Shown here: positions 62,462 to 64,000 of the stretch, one piece after another | How positions within the stretch are numbered: position 1 is the stretch's first letter | How the letters are laid out: every line of letters starts with the position of its first letter | Notes under the pieces: generated by a model | What the model was told of the DNA's origin: nothing | Databases searched by the model: none | Seen by the model: only the letters and a program-made list of their open reading frames with translations | Source: Natranaeroarchaeum aerophilus | Lineage (GTDB): Archaea; Halobacteriota; Halobacteria; Halobacteriales; Natronoarchaeaceae | NCBI RefSeq assembly: GCF_023638055.1 | Contig: NZ_JAKRVY010000001.1 | Coordinates: 565,815 to 629,814 of the forward strand | Length of the DNA stretch: 64,000 nucleotides | Direction: 5' to 3' | Made by a program: the position numbers and the translations under genes

Positions 62462-64000
62462 ATGACAGATATGGGCGGATTCAACGACCACCTGGCGCGG
62501 GTCGACCTCGGCGAGGGCGAGGTGAACTACGAGGCCATCGACGACGAGGACGCGAAAAAGTACATCGGTGCCCGCGGGCTGGGCGTCAAGTACGTCTTCG
62601 AGCAGGGCCCGGACGTCGACCCCCTGGGCCCGGACAACCTGATCGCGTTCATGAACGGGCCGCTGACGGGAACCCAGACCACGATGAGCGGACGGATCGC
62701 CGTCTGTACGAAATCGCCGATCAGAGGCCAGGTAACTGACTCCCATCACGGCGGCTGGTCGGGTGCGCGCCTGAAGTGGGCGGGCTTTGACGGCCTGCTG
62801 TTCGAGGGCAAAGCCGAGGAGCCGGTGTACGCCTACGTCGAGGACGGCGAGGTCGAACTCAGGGACGCCTCGCATCTGTGGGGAAGCGGCGTCCACGAGA
62901 CCGTCGAGACGGTCGAAGACGAGATCGACGGCCAGTACGGCAAGAACCTCTCGATCATGGCGATCGGGCCGGGCGGCGAGAACCAGGTCCGGTACGCCTG
63001 TATCGTCAACGAGGACGACCGGGCCTCGGGCCGCGGCGGTACGGGCGCGGTAATGGGCTCGAAGAACCTCAAGGCGGTCGTTGTCAAGTCCCAGACCAGA
63101 ATGCCAAAGCCCGCGGACAAGGAGACGTTCCGCGAGGGCCACAAGCAGGCGATGCAGCTCATCCAGGAGTCCGACGTCACCCGTCCCAACGAGGGCGGGC
63201 TGTCGGTGTACGGCACCAACGTCCTGATGAACCTCACCGAGGAGATGGATGGCCTGCCGACCAAGAACGCGAAGTACACGTCGACCCGGTCGATGCGGGA
63301 GTCCGAGGGCGGCGACCTCGACGCCGAACTGGTCTCGGGCGAGCACGTCCGGGAGAACATCCTCGTCGACGAGCCGACCTGTCACTCCTGTCCGGTCGCC
63401 TGCAAGAAGGAAGTCGAGGTCCAGACCCAGCACAAAGGCGAGGAGCTGAACGTCCGGATGGAGTCCTTCGAGTACGAGTCCGGCTGGGCACTCGGCCCGA
63501 ACTCCGGACAGACCGACGCCGAGGCGACCACGGTGATGATCGACCGCTGTAACGACCTCGGCATCGACACCATCGACGCGGGCAACACCATGGCGATGGC
63601 CATGGAGATGACCGACGAGGGGAAATTCGACGACCTTGACGATGGGCTCGACTGGGGCGACACCGAGGAGATGATCGACATGCTCGGTCGGATCGCTCAC
63701 CGGTCGGACGACCTCGGCGATCACCTCGCTGGCGGCCCGGCACACCTGGAAGACGAGTTCGACGCCGAAGAGAACTCGCTGGCGGTGAAAGGCCAGACGA
63801 TGGCAGCCTACGATCCACGGTGTATGAAAGGGATGGCGATCGGCTACGCCACCTCGAACCGCGGGGCCTGTCACCTGCGGGGGTACACCCCCGCAGCGGA
63901 GATCCTCGGTATTCCCGAGCAGGTCGACCCACACGATCCCGAGGGGAAAGGCGAACTCTGCGCGCTCTTCCAGGACCTGCACGCCATCTCGGATTCCTTT
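62462..64000 (+). CDS. aor: Tungsten-containing aldehyde ferredoxin oxidoreductase, partial
   Basis: The frame is open for 513 codons to the right edge, so the C-terminus is missing. The N-terminal domain binds the tungstopterin (GARGLGVKYVFE, MSGRIAVCTKSP, SHHGGWSGARLKWAGFDG). The [4Fe-4S] ligands C-H-S-C-P-V-A-C lie at about 305-312 in EPTCHSCPVACKKEV; the fourth Cys would be further on, in the visible GACHLRGY or beyond. The family oxidises aldehydes to acids with ferredoxin. The opposite strand carries a 510-codon shadow frame. Confidence 0.95.
   Translation, partial: MTDMGGFNDHLARVDLGEGEVNYEAIDDEDAKKYIGARGLGVKYVFEQGPDVDPLGPDNLIAFMNGPLTGTQTTMSGRIAVCTKSPIRGQVTDSHHGGWSGARLKWAGFDGLLFEGKAEEPVYAYVEDGEVELRDASHLWGSGVHETVETVEDEIDGQYGKNLSIMAIGPGGENQVRYACIVNEDDRASGRGGTGAVMGSKNLKAVVVKSQTRMPKPADKETFREGHKQAMQLIQESDVTRPNEGGLSVYGTNVLMNLTEEMDGLPTKNAKYTSTRSMRESEGGDLDAELVSGEHVRENILVDEPTCHSCPVACKKEVEVQTQHKGEELNVRMESFEYESGWALGPNSGQTDAEATTVMIDRCNDLGIDTIDAGNTMAMAMEMTDEGKFDDLDDGLDWGDTEEMIDMLGRIAHRSDDLGDHLAGGPAHLEDEFDAEENSLAVKGQTMAAYDPRCMKGMAIGYATSNRGACHLRGYTPAAEILGIPEQVDPHDPEGKGELCALFQDLHAISDSF

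Noticed and set aside
62450-63982. 510-codon minus-strand frame opposite aor
   Set aside because: Shadow; the aldehyde ferredoxin oxidoreductase reading is unambiguous.

Overview
The window is from a haloarchaeon (class Halobacteria; genus not determined). The evidence is the GC-rich codon use, strongly acidic proteins, an A-type ATP synthase operon (atpHIKECFAB), EF-1A next to ribosomal protein S10, EF-2 with a diphthamide-type His motif, a Brp/Blh carotene dioxygenase, PibD-type pilin N-termini, tRNAs without an encoded CCA, and leaderless genes with a TATA box about 27 bases upstream.

Bases 1 to about 22,500 are an accessory island next to tRNA-Ala(CGC), with mixed base composition. It holds a PD-(D/E)XK nuclease-like gene cut by the window edge with an unknown partner gene, a catalytic-domain-only tyrosine recombinase behind a palindromic operator, a second possible nuclease, a MNT/HEPN toxin-antitoxin pair with palindromes around its start codon, about 1 kb of degenerate 332-bp tandem repeats, and an AT-rich orphan gene.

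The most striking part is a five-gene plus-strand operon (7,779-16,165): a small AbrB-like protein, a 1,371-residue Eco57I-type methyltransferase with an N-terminal nuclease motif, a TATA-binding-protein (TBP) paralogue, a RapA/HepA-like SNF2 ATPase and a second TBP paralogue. The last three genes overlap by 8 bases each. In both TBPs the DNA-bending phenylalanines are kept in the C-terminal half and changed in the N-terminal half. Two bases away, convergent, is a second module: DEDDy exonuclease, Hel308/Ski2-like helicase and CoiA-like nuclease. A 542-residue winged-helix protein of unknown function closes the island beside the tRNA.

From 22.5 kb the content is largely core: rhomboid protease, rpsJ, EF-1A, a truncated HAD gene, homoserine dehydrogenase with an ACT-domain partner, EF-2, a DgcN/DgcA pair for D-glutamate use, brp and a phytoene desaturase, an SDR enzyme, an EamA transporter, tRNA-Pro(CGG) with a trail of its own 3'-end fragments, trmY and pus10 (which together make m1-pseudouridine at tRNA position 54), a pilin-like CARDB surface protein, the ATP synthase operon without atpD, a methyltransferase, secreted and membrane proteins, EtfBA, a GlpA-like dehydrogenase, cold-shock protein, carbonic anhydrase, an FNT channel fused to universal-stress domains, acylphosphatase, and a tungsten aldehyde ferredoxin oxidoreductase cut by the right edge.

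The intergenic spaces carry three families of structured repeats: a long hairpin element in two copies with compensatory changes, 65-bp tandem double hairpins, and 22-bp-period arrays.
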